Source: Sulfopaludibacter sp035551455 (GTDB lineage Bacteria; Acidobacteriota; Terriglobia; Bryobacterales; Bryobacteraceae). Taken from it: DNA of 64,000 nt. Made by a program: the position numbers and the translations under genes. The stretch covers positions 13,914 to 77,913 of the forward strand of contig DASZMZ010000083.1 of assembly GCA_035551455.1 (NCBI GenBank). Direction: 5' to 3'. Shown here piece after piece: positions 62,370-64,000 of this stretch (position 1 is the stretch's first letter; each line of letters begins with the position of its first letter). The notes beneath the pieces are model-generated. The model was given only the letters and a program-made list of their open reading frames with translations. It searched no databases and was not told where the DNA came from.

Positions 62370-63652
62370 TTCAACTACGCTCCGGCCTGACACCGTCGGG
62401 CCTTCTGCCGAAACTGCATCGTCTGTTTGAACTTTCCGCCGCCAAGATCGAATCGATCGAGAAATCCTGGTCGCCTGAAAAGGGCTCGCCCGTCTGTACG
62501 GAGAACGGGGTCTACACCAGCCGCGGTTGGACGGAGTGGACGCAGGGTTTTCAGTTTGGCTCGGCCATCCTTCAATTCGACGCGACCGGCGACAGCGCGT
62601 TTCTGGAGCGCGGCCGGGAGCGCACCGTCGCGGTGATGGCGCCGCACCTGACCCATACCGGCGTCCACGATCACGGCTTCAACAACATCAGCACGTACGG
62701 CAATCTGCTCCGCTTGATGAATGAGGGCCGCATCGCCGACGATCCGTGGGAGCGCCGAGTCTACGAGCTGGCCATCCAGTGTTCGGGCGCGGTGCAGGCC
62801 ATGCGCTGGTCGCGGACTGCCGATGGCGGCGGCTACATTTACTCGTTCAACGGGCCGCATTCCCTGTTCGTCGATACCATTCGCACGCTGCGCGCCCTGG
62901 TGGTGAGCCATCGATTGGGCCATGTTCTGATGGGCGAGAACGATCGCCGGATTTCGCTGCTCGACCGGGCCATGCAGCATGCGCGGTCGACGGCCCGGTA
63001 TTCGGTTTATTACGGCGAGGGTCGCGACGCTTACGACGTCCGCGGCCGCACCGCGCACGAGAGCATCTTCAATACCAACGATGGGAATTATCGCTGTCCC
63101 AACTCGCAGCAGGGCTATTCGCCCTTCAGCACGTGGACGCGCGGTCTCGCCTGGGCCATGTGCGGCTTCGCCGAGTTGCTGGAATTCACCGGCGGCGACG
63201 AAACTCTGGAGAAGGCCGCCCGCGCCACCTGCGATTTCTATATTGAAAACACGCCGCCCGACGGCATCCCGTATTGGGACACGGGCGCGCCCGGTCTGGC
63301 CCATCTCGACGATTGGGCCGGCTGGTCGGCCGACCCCTACAATCCCTACGAGCCCGTCGACAGTTCGGCGGCGGCGATTGGCGCGCAGGGACTTCTGCGG
63401 CTGGGCCATTTTCTGAAAGACGACCGGTATACCGCCGCGGGGCTCGCCGTCAGCGATACGCTCTTCGCGGAGCCCTACCTCAGCACCGGCGCCGCTCATC
63501 AGGGGCTGATTCTGCACTCCGTTTATCACAAGCCCAACGGCTGGACGGCGGGGGCCGGAGAATCGTCCATGTGGGGCGACTACCACGCCCGCGAGTTAGC
63601 TCTGTATTTGCTCCGGTTGGCAGAGGGCAAGCCGTACCTGAAGTTCTGGTAG
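62366..63652 (+). CDS. GH88-family unsaturated glucuronyl hydrolase-like protein
   Basis: A 428-residue (alpha/alpha)6-barrel protein without a signal peptide. 'VHDHGFNNISTYGNLLRL' near residue 100 and 'FNTNDGNYRCPNSQQGYSPF' with 'STWTRGLAWAMCGFAELLEF' near 250 match GH88, enzymes that hydrate and split unsaturated uronic-acid oligosaccharides made by polysaccharide lyases. 'YEPVDSSAAAIGAQGLLRLG' is also typical. It is coupled to nuoH by ATGA although it has no evident link to respiration, perhaps a chance join to a strong operon. Confidence 0.85.
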   Translation: MIQLRSGLTPSGLLPKLHRLFELSAAKIESIEKSWSPEKGSPVCTENGVYTSRGWTEWTQGFQFGSAILQFDATGDSAFLERGRERTVAVMAPHLTHTGVHDHGFNNISTYGNLLRLMNEGRIADDPWERRVYELAIQCSGAVQAMRWSRTADGGGYIYSFNGPHSLFVDTIRTLRALVVSHRLGHVLMGENDRRISLLDRAMQHARSTARYSVYYGEGRDAYDVRGRTAHESIFNTNDGNYRCPNSQQGYSPFSTWTRGLAWAMCGFAELLEFTGGDETLEKAARATCDFYIENTPPDGIPYWDTGAPGLAHLDDWAGWSADPYNPYEPVDSSAAAIGAQGLLRLGHFLKDDRYTAAGLAVSDTLFAEPYLSTGAAHQGLILHSVYHKPNGWTAGAGESSMWGDYHARELALYLLRLAEGKPYLKFW

Positions 63653-63693
63653 CGCGGAATGCCGGCGGAAGCGCAGCATATTCTCATCGATGA

Positions 63694-63943
63694 ATGAGCC
63701 TGAAAAGCGGTTTTGATTCTCATACAAGATGAGCCTGAAGGCGGGAGCGAAGATCCGCCCTTGAGCCTTTCTTTGGATTCCTATAAGTATCCTCGGGCCG
63801 GTGGGAAAGTGGGAATCCTGCTTTTGGATTTCCACTTTCCCATCCGGCCTCGTCGTCGGCGCCGTGGGAATGTGGAAATCGCGTTTTGCGCGATTCCCAA
63901 GGGCTCGTGGGCGCGGAGGGAAACCTGTTCTTGGTTTTCCTCC
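63694..63943. repeat. series of five intergenic hairpins
   Basis: Downstream of the GH88 gene the 348-bp stretch to the window edge holds no supported gene but a row of inverted repeats: 63694-63723 (ATGAG...CTCAT), about 63737-63761 (AAGGCGG...CCGCCCTT), 63803-63841 (16-bp arms, one mismatch, loop TGCTTTT), 63877-63895 (AATCGCG...CGCGATT, T-rich loop) and 63915-63943 (11-bp arms with one G-T pair, loop TGTTCTT). The last three share GGGAA/TTCC arm ends and T-rich loops. They may act as terminators or as a dispersed repeat family. Confidence 0.65.
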
Positions 63944-64000
63944 GTGTCCACAGCCCGGCATTTCCACGGCGCTCCGCTTTGCTTGTCTAGGCGCTGCGCT

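Noticed and set aside
63596..63967. A 123-codon minus-strand frame across the terminal hairpins
   Set aside because: It overlaps the GH88 3' end and reads through the inverted repeats; no start signal or protein family is seen.

Overview
The window looks like a chromosomal segment of an acidobacterium close to Solibacter/Bryobacter (Acidobacteriota, Bryobacterales). Three things point there: large 'orphan' MacB/FtsX-type ABC permeases, one of them paired with a PadR regulator; two NHL-repeat proteins ending in the C-terminal domain first catalogued in Solibacter usitatus; and many exported carbohydrate- and cell-wall-active proteins in a GC-rich background. This assignment is inference from gene families; no rRNA or marker phylogeny was available.

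Layout. 1-10.3 kb: a partial unknown gene, a DUF3142 lipoprotein-like protein, a TauE/SafE permease, an RluA-type pseudouridine synthase, a TIM-barrel/SUMF1 fusion, a GH36/GH27-like hydrolase, a PadR-permease pair and a NagB-like isomerase/deaminase. 10.3-24.2 kb: a DUF1624 acyltransferase converges on a 14-gene minus-strand unit (24236 down to 11385). In transcription order this unit encodes an Rrf2 Fe-S regulator, a FixS-like peptide, Rieske protein, cytochrome b, a seven-heme cytochrome c, CcoN, CcoO, a CcoQ/FixS-like peptide, a two-TM protein, a GltD-like flavin/Fe-S oxidoreductase, a UreH/SafE-type metal permease, CcoG, a one-TM peptide and the copper ATPase CcoI. It reads as a complete quinol-to-oxygen electron route (bc complex, multiheme cytochrome, cbb3-type oxidase) with its assembly factors. 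No separate ccoP, cytochrome c1 or fixH is present, and the seven-heme protein probably stands in for the first two.

24.2-30.2 kb: DinB protein; a large radical SAM enzyme with the tetraether-synthase-type N-terminal cysteine domain and its own terminator; a class III aminotransferase (ArgD-like); then a patch of debris and accessory DNA (RHS fragment, frameshifted MqsA antitoxin remnant, intact HigB/HigA-like toxin-antitoxin pair under a 16-bp palindrome). 30.2-52.5 kb: two tandem NHL proteins, OprB porin, second orphan permease, YkgJ protein, an AmiE-like/NamZ fusion, exported FAD enzymes, a BNR-repeat protein, a circularly permuted D-amino-acid-oxidase-like protein, a thioredoxin-like gene whose first active-site cysteine is a UGA codon (candidate selenoprotein), amidase, FAD monooxygenase-like protein, radical SAM protein and a hybrid histidine kinase.

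52.7-63.7 kb: an incomplete complex I operon in the order nuoC-D-I-J-K-L-M-N-H (no A, B, E, F, G) with nuoH last, an inverted repeat between nuoD and nuoI, a histidine-rich loop in NuoL, and a GH88-type hydrolase translationally coupled to nuoH. The right end holds a non-coding series of hairpins. No rRNA, tRNA, CRISPR array, complete insertion sequence or origin was recognised.
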